From Bagarius yarrelli (lineage: Eukaryota > Chordata > Actinopteri > Siluriformes > Sisoridae), in contig VCAZ01000039.1 in NCBI GenBank assembly GCA_005784505.1, positions 1,825,001-1,889,000 on the forward strand: a stretch of DNA of 64,000 bases, in the 5' to 3' direction. A model generated the notes under the pieces. The model saw only the letters and a list, made by a program, of their open reading frames with translations. It was not told the origin of the DNA and searched no databases. Below are positions 12,312 through 23,719 of this stretch, piece by piece. How positions within the stretch are numbered: position 1 is the first letter of the stretch; every line of letters begins with the position of its first letter. The translations under genes were made by a program, and so were the position numbers.

Positions 12312-12979
12312 CAACCCTGTCTCCTTTCTCTCCAGAGAGAAAGAGTACAAAAAATGCAAGAAAAATGAGAAAAAAGTGAGAATGTAGTTTATATTGAAAA
12401 GAAAATAAGGCCTGTTTATAGTTTTGATGCGGTTTTATAATGCGGTGTAGGGTTGTGTGGATCCGCAGGGACAAATTGACGGAACTACGGCACTGACACC
12501 ATCTATAAAACCCACAGGATCTTTTTTTAGCAAAACTGACCACCGAGACAAATGTGATATGACCTTCCTGCGAAGAATATAGCATTTAGTATAAAAACAT
12601 TTTAATTGGTTACCTCCTCATGGGTTTATTTGACGTAAGGAAACCCTTGAAGTTGCTACATAGAATCCTTTAGCGTTTGATAATTCTACAGCAGAGAAAA
12701 AAATGGCTACAATCATTAAAATGGGATTAAAAAAAAAAGTTTATCTACCCTCTAAGATCTTAACCAGCTTTTACCTCTGCATTATTGAGTGTATCCTAAC
12801 AAAGCTCCAGGGCCAGTTTTTCCCCCCACAACCATAAATCTTCTAAACTTGACACTACACCGCCAGGACACTCATGTCTCACTCACTACACACTGCACAT
12901 TCGGCTACATTTTTCCTCTGTATAATATAATTTATTTATTTATATTGTTAATCCATAAGAACACCCCAGTTTATCTATC
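12312..12979. other. Unannotated sequence
   Basis: Nothing recognised. The frame at 12789-12992 lies at the edge of the TATC array and has no recognisable similarity. Confidence 0.45.
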
Positions 12980-12992
12980 TATAAATATATAG

Positions 12993-13086
<94 letters not shown>

Positions 13087-13111
13087 TTCTCTGTCTGTCT
13101 GTCTGTCTGTC
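12980..13111. repeat. (TATC)n array grading into (TGTC)n
   Basis: About 25 TATC units, starting imperfectly near 12980 and pure from about 12993, followed by about five TGTC units. It is a GATA-class tetranucleotide microsatellite and probably length-polymorphic. Confidence 0.95.
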
Positions 13112-13944
13112 TTTAAAAGAGGGAGGCTCTAGAGGAGGTAGGGGACAACGGGGTAAGATGAGCCATTTTCTACATTCTTTATCATTGTACTTTGTATGTC
13201 TGAGAATTTTTCCTAACAATCACCAAACAAAATTTTTAAAAGGTTCTACTCATTCTGTACCCAACAGCTCTTTTCCTAAATTATGGGACTATAATATTGT
13301 ACATCCTATCCTATTCTATAATCACCTCCACACTTCTCAACTAAATAAAATACTTTATAACTGTACAAAACAAACACACTTTGTGTTGGTCTGCATGACA
13401 GCACACAGCTATCGATCGTCCCAATATTCCTTAAACCGCACACCCTCGAGTGTTTTTTTTCCCTTCCCTAACAAGATTCTTTCTGTACTTCTGAGACCAA
13501 CATGTCCCAGAAGTGTCTCAGAGTTATACACTGACCTTTAATTACACACATACAGTACACTAACCAGAACATTAGATAATAAGCAAACACAAATTTTTCA
13601 ACACTTCAGTCATTCAGAAGCAAGATGGAAAGCAAATCTGTGTGGATGTGTCTCCAGGAAGAAACATCACAAAGTTAATCTTGTTCGACACACACCTGAT
13701 CCGTCTACAAATCCACACTGTGTGTGGATTTTCGGCTAACTAACAGGGCACATTGACATGACCCGTTCGTATTCAAAGAAAAGCTTATGTAAGCCAAGTC
13801 AATAAATGTGTCTCTTTACACAATACACGGAAAGAAGCACTCACAAAGCACTTAGGAAGAAAAGGGAACACAATACACACCTTTCACACGTCTGTAAAAT
13901 GGTTTTGCTTTGGACGGCGTTCATTTGTTTGTTCGATCTATTCT
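13112..13944. other. Unannotated sequence
   Basis: Holds an open frame at 13158-13541 (127 codons) rich in Ser, Leu, His and Thr with no recognisable domain. I see nothing that supports it as a gene. Confidence 0.4.
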
Positions 13945-14250
13945 AAAACTGGACAATTAATCGGAACCGAAAGTTCGAACCTAATAGTTATTTCGTATCT
14001 TTTTTCCATAAAAACGTACCACTATTTGTGAGGTCATGTGACTCCGCCTGGTCCAGTCAGTGACACTAAGGCAACATGGCGGAGAGCTTAAACATGGAGT
14101 CAACTGAGCAAAAGGAAAAGTTTGAACGAAATAAAAACATACTGAACTATAAGGAAAATAAATAATAATGAAAAAATCAATAATCGTAATCGAGGTAAAA
14201 ATGTTCCGTTAATCAAGGTTTGGATTTTAGGTTGTATCGCCCAGCCCTAA
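13945..14250 (+). mobile_element. Non-autonomous hAT-like transposon, copy 1
   Basis: Colinear with 27509-27830 over its full length. The left end reads aaactggacaattaatcgga and the right end gtatcgcccagccctaa, the reverse complement of the ttagggctgggcgatac terminus common in fish hAT elements. Internal shared blocks are gactccgcctggtccagtca, gagtcaactgagca and aatcgtaatcgaggta. Both copies keep a colinear reading frame (here MAESLNMESTEQ) that may be the start of a lost transposase. At about 300 bp it cannot encode a transposase and would need one in trans. Confidence 0.6.
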
Positions 14251-14602
14251 TCTATTCTTTACTATATATTTAGTTCTTAATTTTTTTCTTTTAATTTTTT
14301 TTTTAAAGTTTTTATATTACAACTATGGTTTTATATTTATGTAGTTTATTAAAATAAACATGGTGTAACCCATATTCTGGTGCTAATCATTTCTTTTATG
14401 CTTTACACACTGTTAAATCAGAAGAACAAAAAGTTACATAGTTAACAGCGAGACAATATGATGTAAAAGATAAGAATTTTACATTTTGACCAACAAATAT
14501 ATTAAGAATAGCCCAAGATGGACTATTTATCCACACTGAACTTCCTGACCTGGAGTCTACCTCCAGAAACCAGTCCTGGACCAGGACGACAGTGAAGGAC
14601 CT

Positions 14603-14965
14603 CAGTCATCCTAACAATGAACTCTTTTTTTGTGGTCAGGGAAGCGCTTCTGCTTCTTGAAAGAAACACAGAAAGGATGAGGAGAAGCATCTTCTTGCAG
14701 GCCATTCGGGCCTGAAACCAGGAAAACACCTGAAACACCTGTGACCTCACACTTATACACACATACACACACACACACAGCAGAACTCCTGCACATCCCA
14801 CTATACGCACCACCGCACTTTAAATTACACTGCAGTCACTTTATATATACACACATTATATTTAATTTTTTTTTATTTAGAGAGACATAAAGAACCTTTC
14901 ACTATATGTTGTACTGTATATAATCATGTATATGACAAATCAAATTTTAATTTTAATTTTAAGTG
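14603..14965 (+). mobile_element. LINE 3' end: ORF C-terminus remnant plus 3' UTR
   Basis: One plus-strand frame reads RRSIFLQAIRA and then an in-frame stop, matching the 'FFPQAIRxLN' motif near the C-terminus of reverse-transcriptase ORFs in several vertebrate LINE clades. Downstream comes a typical 3' UTR: an AC-rich stretch (14756-14780), gcactttaaattacactgca, and the end gtatatgacaaatcaaattt followed by a short ttttaa repeat. The 5' part is missing. The minus-strand open frame over it (14523-14813) is a shadow. The clade is not determined. Confidence 0.6.
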
Positions 14966-16164
14966 CTGTTTCTTTTTCGGGGATTTTTACCCACAACAGT
15001 CTTTACAGTTTTTTCAAAATGGTGCAACAAATATAAAAAAAAAAAAAACCCATGTGAGCTAGTCAGCATCAGTTGTACAGATAGACATAGCCTGTCGGAT
15101 GGGAAATGACTGGACTGGTTCAAACAGGCAGATAGACAACTCTAAAAGCACATAAGTCAAACTTTGAGGCAGATAGGCTACAAGTGAACCTTCTGGATGT
15201 ATATGAACGTTGTCGGGCTACAATAAAGAGGATCACTCGACTTTTTCGGCATTGGCATTGGAAGACTGGGCTGTTCCGACACTACAACTACAGACAGGTT
15301 CTTCTTCTATTAGCTACAACAAAAAGCTCAGGAACGATAGAAATATTTAGCTTGGTCAGAAATAGATACCAAGATCCATAGACGTGACCTGTATGGTGTT
15401 AACAGACCAGGCTGGTGGTGTAATTGTGTGGCGAATCTGTTCCTTTGCTCATTAATACCAATCAATTATGTCTGGAATGTCACAGTCTGAGTATCGTATC
15501 TAATCGTGTGCAACCCTTCATGACCACAATTTAGCATCTTCTAATGGTTATTTTTAGCATTAGCAATTAAAGCCTCTTCTACTTTATATATTTTTTTTCA
15601 ATAACTTATACAAGTTTGAGAGTTTTTTTTTGTTTTTAAAAAGAATCTTTCTGTATTCTTTCTTACATGACAAACTACACTATTAATTAAACTGAAAAAA
15701 AGGGCGGGTGAGAAAATGACTGGTAATATCTGCTGTAATGGAAATGATACCAGGAACTCATTAAAGATTACAACACAGTACTGTACCCCGGGTGGCAATT
15801 TCAACAGAGCAATGTTTACTGAACCAGATCTCATTAAAAAACACTCTACAAATAAATAATTAAAAAAAAAGAATACGTGGTTGGGATTTGGTTTCTTTAA
15901 ATTCCTGTGAACGAAACTCAAATATCAACGAATAATTCACACAAAAATGTAAATAACCAGCAATTTAAGATATTTTTGATGGAATTTGAAGGTTCTTTTA
16001 TAGACAGCAAGGTGACTACCACATTGAAGGCCCAGAAAAATACCAAACTGTGTTCCAAAGAGAAAAGAAGGTGTTAAGGGTTTGGAACGAACTAAATAAA
16101 TGTCCTGATTTGTCACATGGACTTCACAGCACAGTAAAATTGGTTTCTTCTCATATCCCAGCTT
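14966..16164. other. Unannotated sequence
   Basis: No gene or recognised element. Open frames at 15184-15381 and 15598-15921 have no recognisable domain. Confidence 0.4.
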
Positions 16165-16335
16165 AGAAAGTTAGGGTCCGAGCGCAGGGTCAGCTATAAT
16201 ACAGCGCTCCAGGAGCAGAAAGGGTTAAGGGTCTTGCTAAGGGACCCTACAGTGGCAGACTGGTGGTGGTGGGGCTCAAACCCTGGTCCTCCATTCAACA
16301 ATCTAAGCACTTCAAACATACCCCCTAACCCATCT
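16165..16335 (-). mobile_element. SINE-like repeat, antisense, degraded
   Basis: Read on the plus strand it shows ggtccgagcgcagggtcagc, then gggttaagggtcttgctaag and ggggctcaaaccctggtcct. The last is the complement of a B box (aggaccagggtttgagcccc). The body resembles SINE-A but the 3' part differs (gagcgcagggtcagc), so it is probably a related subfamily. Confidence 0.6.
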
Positions 16336-17598
16336 TTTATACCATGTGCACCAAGCTTTAAATTTTGCCATTATCTATATTCAGAATTTTTTATTTTTTT
16401 TTTGCATAGCTGAAGCAAAGTTTTAGGGCAGCACATCATTTTGAAAATATGGAAATTGCTTTTCTGTGCGTTTAATATTTTGTGTTTGCCTGGAGGTTTT
16501 TTTTTTTGAGTACAGCTTTTATTGCATTATTTTTTTAGGGGCAATTGCCTTAAAGCAATTGATATAAAAAAAAACTAAAAACTATATAAGTATATGGATT
16601 AAAGAGACTGTAATCTAGAAAAATAAGAGAAAAATATTGAGTTTGGTTACAGCTACTAGTCCTTATTATGATTATTACATTAACCTGCCGTTCCTTTACA
16701 TTTGTCTCGTTTTAGTAAATTGGTTCCTACCTACATAAAAGGTCATAATGTCTATTGCTGTTATTGACCGCAAATATGGAGTGGCATTAAATAACATCAG
16801 CCCAGAGCTTTAGAAGTAGGAGGATAAGCTGACGTACAAAACAAATACCGTTGCCTCAGCTGGGTTCTTCCTGTAGTCCTGAATTTGTGCACATGCAGAT
16901 CTAGTTAAAAAAACGTGAAGGTTAAAATTAGATCTGACACAAATATATCCTTCCTTGTTTGCAGTTTCCTTTCTTCTTCCATTTTGACTTTGACTTATCA
17001 TTGACATGCCGTGTGTTTTTTTTTTGTTTTTTTTTATCCGACATCTCCTGGGCCTCATTAAAACTATGGTTTCACCTCTGGCCCCAGGGCAATATTACCA
17101 ACCCTGACAGAGGTAAAATGTAATTGAAACTCAGGGGGGATGTTTACGATCATTTTCTTTCCCTCTCTTTTAAACCACACAAACAGTAAATTAGGAAAGA
17201 AGGAAGAAAAAATGGTAAAAGTTAGAGAAGAGAACATGCTGCTTTTGAAATACTGGGTTTGTTTTTTTTTTAATTTCAGTTCTGGTGCTTGTTTGTCTTC
17301 ATCAACTTCTCATTAGAAGCCAGTGATTACGCGTTGAGAAGTGAAGGAGATAAACAACCTGCTCACATGGCTAACAGTGAATCATTGCCCTGAGAATAAG
17401 TTAGTTGGATGAGGTTATATAAGGGCTGCAAGCTTGCACACATTATTAAGGAGTAGGCATTTTTTTCTAAAGTGTGTTTAAAGACACAAAACAAAGAAAA
17501 GAAGCAGAAAACAGAACTGGGAACTTCATGTGCATTAGCACGCTAATTTAGCAGGTCAAGCACATGGTTTGGCAGTGGATGTTATTTTTCCAAGTATG
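16336..17598. other. Mostly unannotated; contains a candidate conserved non-coding stretch
   Basis: No gene or repeat recognised. About 17045-17150 is compositionally balanced and free of repeats, unlike its AT-rich surroundings. See the findings for the (weak) regulatory interpretation. Confidence 0.3.
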
Positions 17599-18539
17599 AT
17601 GTGATCCTGGATTTACATCCTTTGTTGATCATGAATCATAACCATTTGATGTCATCAGTGTGTGTCGAGAGACCAAATCCGCCTCAATCCATTTATGCAT
17701 CTTTACCTTTGTCCGCAAACAAACTGAACCTTTTAAACTAATTTAACTAAATGCTGAAAAATATCTGATTGTCTGAGACTGAAAATTCATTGATTCTGGA
17801 ACAATTTACTGATAACAACGATTCCTGGAATCAAAACATAAAATTAGAGAAACTAAATTTATAATAATTGATGATAGTCCAGGAACAACATTAGTGAATT
17901 TAGACTGTATTGATTTTAATGATCCAAAATAAACATTAGTGAATTTAGAGAGAGAATCATAAACGATCGCTAATGAACAACTAAATGTAAAATGTTCTGA
18001 AACGGTGAACCCGTAGAACCGCAATAGAGCAACATTCTTACTATAAAACAGGGTTTAACATCATTTCATTAAATCACAAACATGTAACAATCACAAGACA
18101 GATTATTATAACCATAAATTTAAAACAAAATTTTTATTTATGCACACACCCAAATAAATTTTAGGGAAAGTGGTGGCTCAGTGGTTAAGGTGTTGGACTG
18201 CCAATTGGAAGTCCAGGGTTTGATTCCCAGCACCACCAAGCTACCAATGTTGGCACCCTGAGCAAGACCCTTAACCCCAATTGCTATATATATGTATAAT
18301 AGAGAATGTAAGTCACTCTGGATAAGATGCAGTAAATGTACAGCACCCACACACACATTTTTGATCCTGAAGGTGAGGAAAATGTTCACACATTAACTAA
18401 ACTTACATTTCAGTTTATTCAAAAATGGATTGAGGTGGGTTTGGTCGACACACACTGATGACATCAGATTGTTATGATTGGTTGATTCAAATGTTGATCG
18501 AGGATTAACAAAGAGTGTTAATAATCCAGCATCACATCC
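17599..18539. mobile_element. Long-TIR non-autonomous DNA element ('MITE-A'), copy 1, with nested SINE
   Basis: The left 105 bp and the reverse complement of the right 110 bp match as imperfect terminal inverted repeats. Both contain a gatgtgat.ctgg start, the ttaatcc/gatcaac block, aatcataaccatttgatgtc (left), and a gtgtgtcgag...ccaaatccgcctcaatcca segment (left, split here) against ccaaacccacctcaatccat (right, complemented). The interior matches the copy at 35694-36371 closely, including aactaaatgctgaaaaat and tgattctggaacaatttact. Relative to that copy there is an extra block of about 360 bp around 18020-18380, which includes the SINE at 18163-18340. No transposase is visible. The superfamily is unknown. 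Confidence 0.7.
18163..18340 (+). mobile_element. SINE-A copy nested in MITE-A
   Basis: The head gggaaagtggtggctcagtg, A-box region gttaaggtgttggactgcca, B box gggtttgattcccagcacca and tail gtaagtcactctggataaga are all well preserved. The final gtctgccaa segment of the tail is deleted. It lies inside the long-TIR element, so it is the younger insertion. Confidence 0.9.
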
Positions 18540-20079
18540 TTCTTGTCAAAATCATGTTCGGTATACAAATAAAATATCTGCCGATGACTATAACAGAAAT
18601 ACCAGATGCACACATGTACAGGCACATCATTACGCTTAACAAATTCATGAGACAGAGAGTCATGTGGAAAATCACTCTGCAAAACAACCCCTGAGACATA
18701 TCACTTTAAGGACACTGGTGGCCCTATAGCCTTCTGTGTGGGTATTTGCTTAAATTGACATTCTCTGCACTCAAGTTGCGTGGAAGTTGGGCAGAGTTTC
18801 ACTTTCCCGGTTTGAGTGTAGGTGATCTCAGCCCTGAAACCGAACATGAGACGAAGAGTCAAGTCTCACTTTTCAGGGGAACTCTGGTGCACCCGCTTGA
18901 CTGCTTGATGAGGACAACTAAACGTCTTCTCGTAATAGATTTTGATGCTCTGCCCGTTTTTTTTTTTTAGGAATAGGAGCAAAATCGACAGAGGAAGGTA
19001 ATTAAGGCATGGCTGGATTTGATAAAAAAGAAAGCAGTTGACATAACTGGGGCAACAAATGAAGTGTACTAAAAGAAAAATAACATAGTAGTTATATTGC
19101 AGTCGTTTAACAGCATTTGAGTGTAACTTGAAATTCACTCTGCTGTGACGCCGTATGTCATGGGACGATATCAAAATGGTGTATGTATTTTTACTATACT
19201 ATATAGAACATAAGCTTAACGCTCCAGGAGGTACATACCTACTAAGTAGTGTACAATTTCGGACGGAGCCGCTGTTTTACTACAGCCTACAAACATGCAC
19301 TCTTTTGTTCCTAGTCAGTATTTTTCATATTGTTTTTACCCATTTGATTAGTTTTGTCAGCCCTGATAATAATGTTTATTTTTATTTTTTGCAAAGTTAA
19401 ATTTTAGTTCACTTGTGTAATCTCATGACCAAATTTATGGCTAGCCTGTTTGGTCCAGTTTGTGCCTGATCCAGTTTGTTTGTTTTTGGAATATTGGATT
19501 ACATTTCTAATTTTGTGCACTGTTCTAATTGAAGTGAACTGCACTTGGATCTTTGCTCCAAGCACCTGTGCTTATGACACAAACAAGCTAGTAAGCTAAC
19601 TCTCAGCAAGCCAACTAGCAAGTAGCTATCCGAGTACATTTACAACATTTAGCAGTGACGTATAAAAGTGCTTTGATTCTCATTGTCGAACAGCTTAATA
19701 ATGCTACGCTAGATCACAAAACAAAGTGCAACAAACACTAACTGTTAAAGAAGAGATAAAAATAGACTTTCGGATGTCAAGTGTTTTAAGTAGTAAATAA
19801 AACAGAGTAGAAAATAAAGTTTTCAAAAGTTTCTCAAAGCATCGATTTTTGCTGGGTTCGTCTAATTTACATAAAATGTATATTTTTAGGGTTGAATATA
19901 AAAAAAAATCAACATCCTAATTTATATAGGAAAAACACACATTTAAACATATATATAAAACATCAGCCTTTAAGCGCTGTAGTTTTGTAGCATGTGTTTG
20001 TTATTTGTCTAATTTGACTTTATATATAAAATAATAATAACTTCATGGTTTGGTGATGTTAAAGCAATGATGTATATAT

Positions 20080-20083
<4 letters not shown>
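18540..20083. other. Unannotated AT-rich sequence
   Basis: No gene or recognised element. Overlapping frames at 18746-19400 have no recognisable domain and no conserved motif that I can name. Confidence 0.4.

Positions 20084-20147
<64 letters not shown>
20084..20147. repeat. (AT)n microsatellite
   Basis: About 32 AT units. It is the first part of a compound array that continues with TATGT and GATA blocks. Confidence 0.95.
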
Positions 20148-20153
<6 letters not shown>

Positions 20154-20190
20154 AATTATATACTCGCTCCCTCTTCACTCGCTCCTCACT

Positions 20191-20235
20191 CTATGTTATG
20201 TTATGTTATGTTATGTTATGTTATGTTATGTTATG
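20191..20235. repeat. (TATGT)n pentanucleotide array
   Basis: Eight to nine perfect pentanucleotide units (tatgt/ttatg phase), running directly into the GATA array. Confidence 0.95.

Positions 20236-20299
<64 letters not shown>
20235..20299. repeat. (GATA)n array
   Basis: About 16 perfect GATA units directly abutting the pentanucleotide array. Confidence 0.95.
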
Positions 20300-20300
<1 letters not shown>

Positions 20301-20495
20301 CCACCACGCTTCGACTTTCAAAAACCTTACTCCAAACACTGGGCAAAATCACCTTGCTCTACTCCTCTTCTGTAACATACTCAGCATCTCTACATTGTCT
20401 GAAATGGGCTGTATGTGCCCAAAGTCTCCTGGAATAGACTTAAGAATTTTTGTGACTTTATGTAGGATGAGTGGTATAAAAAAAGGATGATTAAG

Positions 20496-20523
20496 TGGAT
20501 GGATGGATGGATGGATGGATGGA
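20496..20523. repeat. (GGAT)n array
   Basis: About seven perfect GGAT units. GGAT runs here and at 20888, 34127, 59451 and 60744 often mark the 3' tail of the 'SINE-B' family; only a very short, uncertain remnant precedes this one. Confidence 0.85.
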
Positions 20524-20805
20524 TTATAATAATGTGTTGTTTTGACTTTTCTTCCTTCGCAGAAGTTTGAAATGACTTAGAAGGAAAAAGCAGCAGAGTG
20601 TGAATAGATTTGTCACAAGCAGTTGTATGAAGTGACAAAGTGACAGCTTCAGAACTGAACGGATTTCAGTCGTAGGATTTGTGTAACCATGTCAGTGCTG
20701 TTAATGCTTGATGTTATATGCTTCTTCTGACAGTTTCTGTCCATTTATTCGTTTTCATCGATCATTTCTTTTTATCAAAGTTACCAATTTAAAGCATCGC
20801 TCATA

Positions 20806-20890
20806 AAAACCAGGCATGAGGCAAGAACACACCCTGGATAGGATGTGTTCTGTGGAGCTAATAGCTAAAACTATGCAGATATAGACAATG
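20806..20890 (+). mobile_element. SINE-B 3' fragment (low confidence)
   Basis: Contains cacaccctggataggatgtg, like the complement of the chccctggacaggtcgcc segment in the copy at 59451, followed by a GGAT-rich array. The 5' part is absent. Confidence 0.35.
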
Positions 20891-21032
20891 GATGGATGAA
20901 TGGATGGATGGATAATTGGATAGATTGATGGATGGATGGATGGATGGATGGATGGATGGATGGATGGATGGATAATTGAATAGATTGATGGAGAATTGGA
21001 TGGAGAATTGGATGGATGGATGGATGGATGGA
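20888..21032. repeat. GGAT tetranucleotide array with internal duplications
   Basis: (GGAT)n interspersed with ggataattgaatagattgat and ggagaattggat segments. Two similar ggataattg.atagattgatgg modules occur about 60 bp apart (20910 and 20971), so the array grew by duplication of longer blocks as well as tetramer slippage. Confidence 0.9.
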
Positions 21033-21744
21033 TATCATTATATTTTTATCAGTGAATTATAATCCATTAGTTCGTTCTGTTTAGAACTTAAATGTTTAAC
21101 TCAAAGGCAAATTCCAGACCGAAATGATGGTACAAATAAAAACGATTCCACCAGTGGGCCAAAACCAAGTGTGTAAGATTTTGTACACCAGACAAAGAAT
21201 TCTACAGTCTCACACATACAGCGGCAGCAACCGTTGGCAATCAAAAAATGCATCAAAGTTGAGAGAAAAATTCACTGCAGCGAGTAAAGTCAGTAGAGCT
21301 GTTCCAAAGAGCACATACTGCTTTTCTTTACATTTTGTATATTATATAATGTTGAAATACACTGATAATTTTTTAAGCTATTTATCACCAGAATCCTCCC
21401 CCTTCAGAATGTTTCATTTTTATGGCAAGAAGTTTTTTGACTGCTGGTTGCACCACTTATTGATGGAAGTTATTGCTATGGCAACCCGTAGTACGAACCC
21501 CCACTGAAGACAGTACAGTGACTGATGATGAAATCGGTGCTTGTGTGAATGTAGCATAAGTATAACTGTTGTTGCCAGAGTCACTTAATTATCTCACTCC
21601 ACACCGGTCCCTAAGTACTTTTTTGTTACTCATTCTTTGGCAAGTCTTGCTGTTTGTAGTGTTCTCTTATCCTACCCTTTTGATTTGTCACAGTTTGATG
21701 GTAAAATTCTGCCTATAAACTGTCTGACTGTCATTTTTTTGAGT
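21033..21744. other. Unannotated sequence
   Basis: Contains a 127-codon frame at 21124-21507 with no recognisable domain. I see no support for a gene. Confidence 0.35.
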
Positions 21745-21754
21745 CTGGTAACTG

Positions 21755-22355
21755 ATCAGTTGCGCTGAACTCTTTCAGTTTAAAACTAGATTAAAAGACC
21801 CATCTCTTAAACCTGGCTTACACATAACACACACATTTTCTTTATCCAAATCCGTTAAAAAGATTGTTAGGCTGCAATAATCAGGTCAACCGGTACTGAT
21901 AACACCGCCAATAGCACACAACATAAGTCTGTTTCTTTCATATTCTGAGTTTACTGTCGTCACCAGATCCGGTCTGTATCCAATCCAGTTGGTGGATCAG
22001 TCACCTTGACTTCTGTATGGCCATCCGGACAAGACCACGGAAACTTTGTTTCAGCATGAAATAACCTGCTGGTTTGTCTGGTCAGAGGAGAACTGACCCC
22101 AACCCCCAACTGAGCCTGGTTTCCTCCTAGGTTTCTTTCTCCATTTTGTCCCCGATGGAGTTTTGGGTCTTTGCCGCCGTCGCCTCTGGCTTGCTTAGTT
22201 GAGGACTATTAATTTACAGATATGAATTAAACTAAACTGGGTGTTTTTAGTGAGTGTTCACTGTATTGTATTAGTTGATTTGATTCTGTAAAGCTGCTTT
22301 GACACAATCTCTACTGTTAAAAAGCGCTATATAAATAAAGGAGACTTGACTTGAC
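21755..22355 (+). mobile_element. LINE 3' end (ORF C-terminus remnant and 3' UTR), 5'-truncated
   Basis: Near 21765-21835 one frame encodes NSFSLKLD, a stop, then KTHLLNLAYT. This matches the 'xLKTHLFxxAF' motif at the C-terminus of several fish LINE ORFs. The 3' UTR carries a signature often seen in teleost genomes: tttcctcctaggtttctttc, cgccgtcgcctctggcttgc, then gtaaagctgctttgacacaa and gcgctatataaataaaggag at the end. The block is about 600 bp. The ORF is broken and not functional. The clade is not certain. Confidence 0.65.
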
Positions 22356-22937
22356 ATCTAAAATAGCTGCCATGAGTTTTCCCCGAGATCTTCTGCCGGC
22401 TAGTGTTTTAAGCTAACAGCTATTCTTATAGTGTATTATCAAATTACTATAGTGCTTTTCTAAAAATCCTTTCTAGGATTCAATTTATGGTTTAAGATAA
22501 CAGGAGATGCCTGACCGTCACACCATTAGATAATTCATCCAGTATTATTACTGCAGATCCAGTAAGTCTTAAACGTATAAATTCGACCATATCTGCGAAT
22601 AAATGAAAGTTAGTATTCTTTATCATGTCTAACAACATAAACAAAGTGATGAGAAGCAATTAAAGAACTCCGCATACTCTGTGTGTCATGGTTGACATAA
22701 AGCAATACGGCTCCTGTGATAAGGATTTCCAGACATGTTTAGTAAATTAGTAAAATATCAAAGCCTTTAAAAAAACAACATGATTTGATCCCCTGCTGAT
22801 TTTGTATGTTTGCCCACTGACAAAGAAATAATAAGTCTATAACTTTAATGATCGGTTTATTCTGACAGTCTGACAGAAAAACATCCAGAGTTTAAAAAAA
22901 GATCTAAGTTGATTTGCATTTTAATGACTGAAATAAC

Positions 22938-23183
22938 TTAGTACTTGGTGGTAAAACCCTTGTTGGTGATCACAGAGGTCAGACGTTTATTGTAGTTGGC
23001 CACCGGGTTTGCAAATATCTCAGGAGGGATTTTGTCCCAGATTCTTTAAGTCTTAAGTTTAAGTTCGGCAACTAAAACTTTTAGCTTCCTCAACAGATTG
23101 TCTATGGGATTAAGCTCTGGAGACCCGTTTTGTACCCACGACCCATCTGTACATGTCTCTCTGTTTTTTTGGCCAGTTGCAGC
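22938..23183 (-). pseudogene. Tc1/mariner transposase C-terminal remnant
   Basis: The minus-strand frame encodes SPELNPIDNLLRKLK, then an in-frame stop (near 23046), then RIWDKIPPEI and a terminal NKGFTTKY before the natural stop at 22938. This is the C-terminal third of a Tc1-like transposase, whose role is cut-and-paste excision at TA sites through a DDE catalytic domain. In the family the glutamate of NPIEN is the third catalytic acid; here it is Asp (codon GAC). Together with the stop and the missing N-terminus this makes the copy dead. The upstream end is replaced by an antisense SINE head, so the open frame 23046-23252 is a chimaera. Confidence 0.85.
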
Positions 23184-23264
23184 TGCAGCTTGGTGGTCCT
23201 GAGAATTAAACTCACTGTGGATTTTCCGACCAACAGTCCAACATCTTAACAAACCGGGCTACCA
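23184..23264 (-). mobile_element. SINE-A head fragment inserted beside the Tc1 remnant
   Basis: On the minus strand it reads gttaagatgttggactgttg, then a B box gagtttaattctcaggacca and ccaagctgcagctgc. It ends abruptly where Tc1 sequence begins. It shares the strand of the transposase remnant, so a single open frame reads through both. Confidence 0.7.
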
Positions 23265-23719
23265 TTTTTATGAATATTTATTATATCCTTTATCCTATAT
23301 ATGTAGAATTTAGTCTTAGCCAAACTCCTCTACAGTAACAATTTCTAGATAAGGATCAATATGAATCATTCTGAACTCCAAATTAAATTGCAATATACAA
23401 CGGGTCTAGAAACTGCTGGAGAGGAGAGTTTTTCAGGAAAACTCCCATCAACCCTATAAACATCAATAATCATGCCATGATTGAGGTCACAGGTGATTTT
23501 TTTCTTCATTCTGATGTTAGTGAACATCTAAAGCTTTTAAACTGCCTGATGATTGACTGATTAGATAACTGCATAAATGTGCCAGTGGACCAATGGTTGT
23601 ATGCCACATGATTAGAATGATGTCAGCCTTATAGATATCATTTATATGTCAGCTTATACCAGTGTGAATACCAAATGATTCATCATCGTAATGGAGGTGA
23701 GGCTAAACTCAGGCTAGAA
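23265..23719. other. Unannotated sequence
   Basis: No gene or recognised element. Confidence 0.4.

Noticed and set aside
11821..12585. 254-codon minus-strand open frame
   Set aside because: Its core is translated GA repeat; the flanking parts show no domain and overlapping frames are just as long.
13158..13541. 127-codon plus-strand frame
   Set aside because: Low-complexity Ser/His/Leu composition next to a microsatellite; no domain recognised.
14523..14813. 96-codon minus-strand frame
   Set aside because: It is antisense to a LINE 3' end whose sense-strand C-terminal motif is clear.
21124..21507. 127-codon plus-strand frame
   Set aside because: No recognisable domain, no splice signals that fit, close to LINE sequence; most likely chance.
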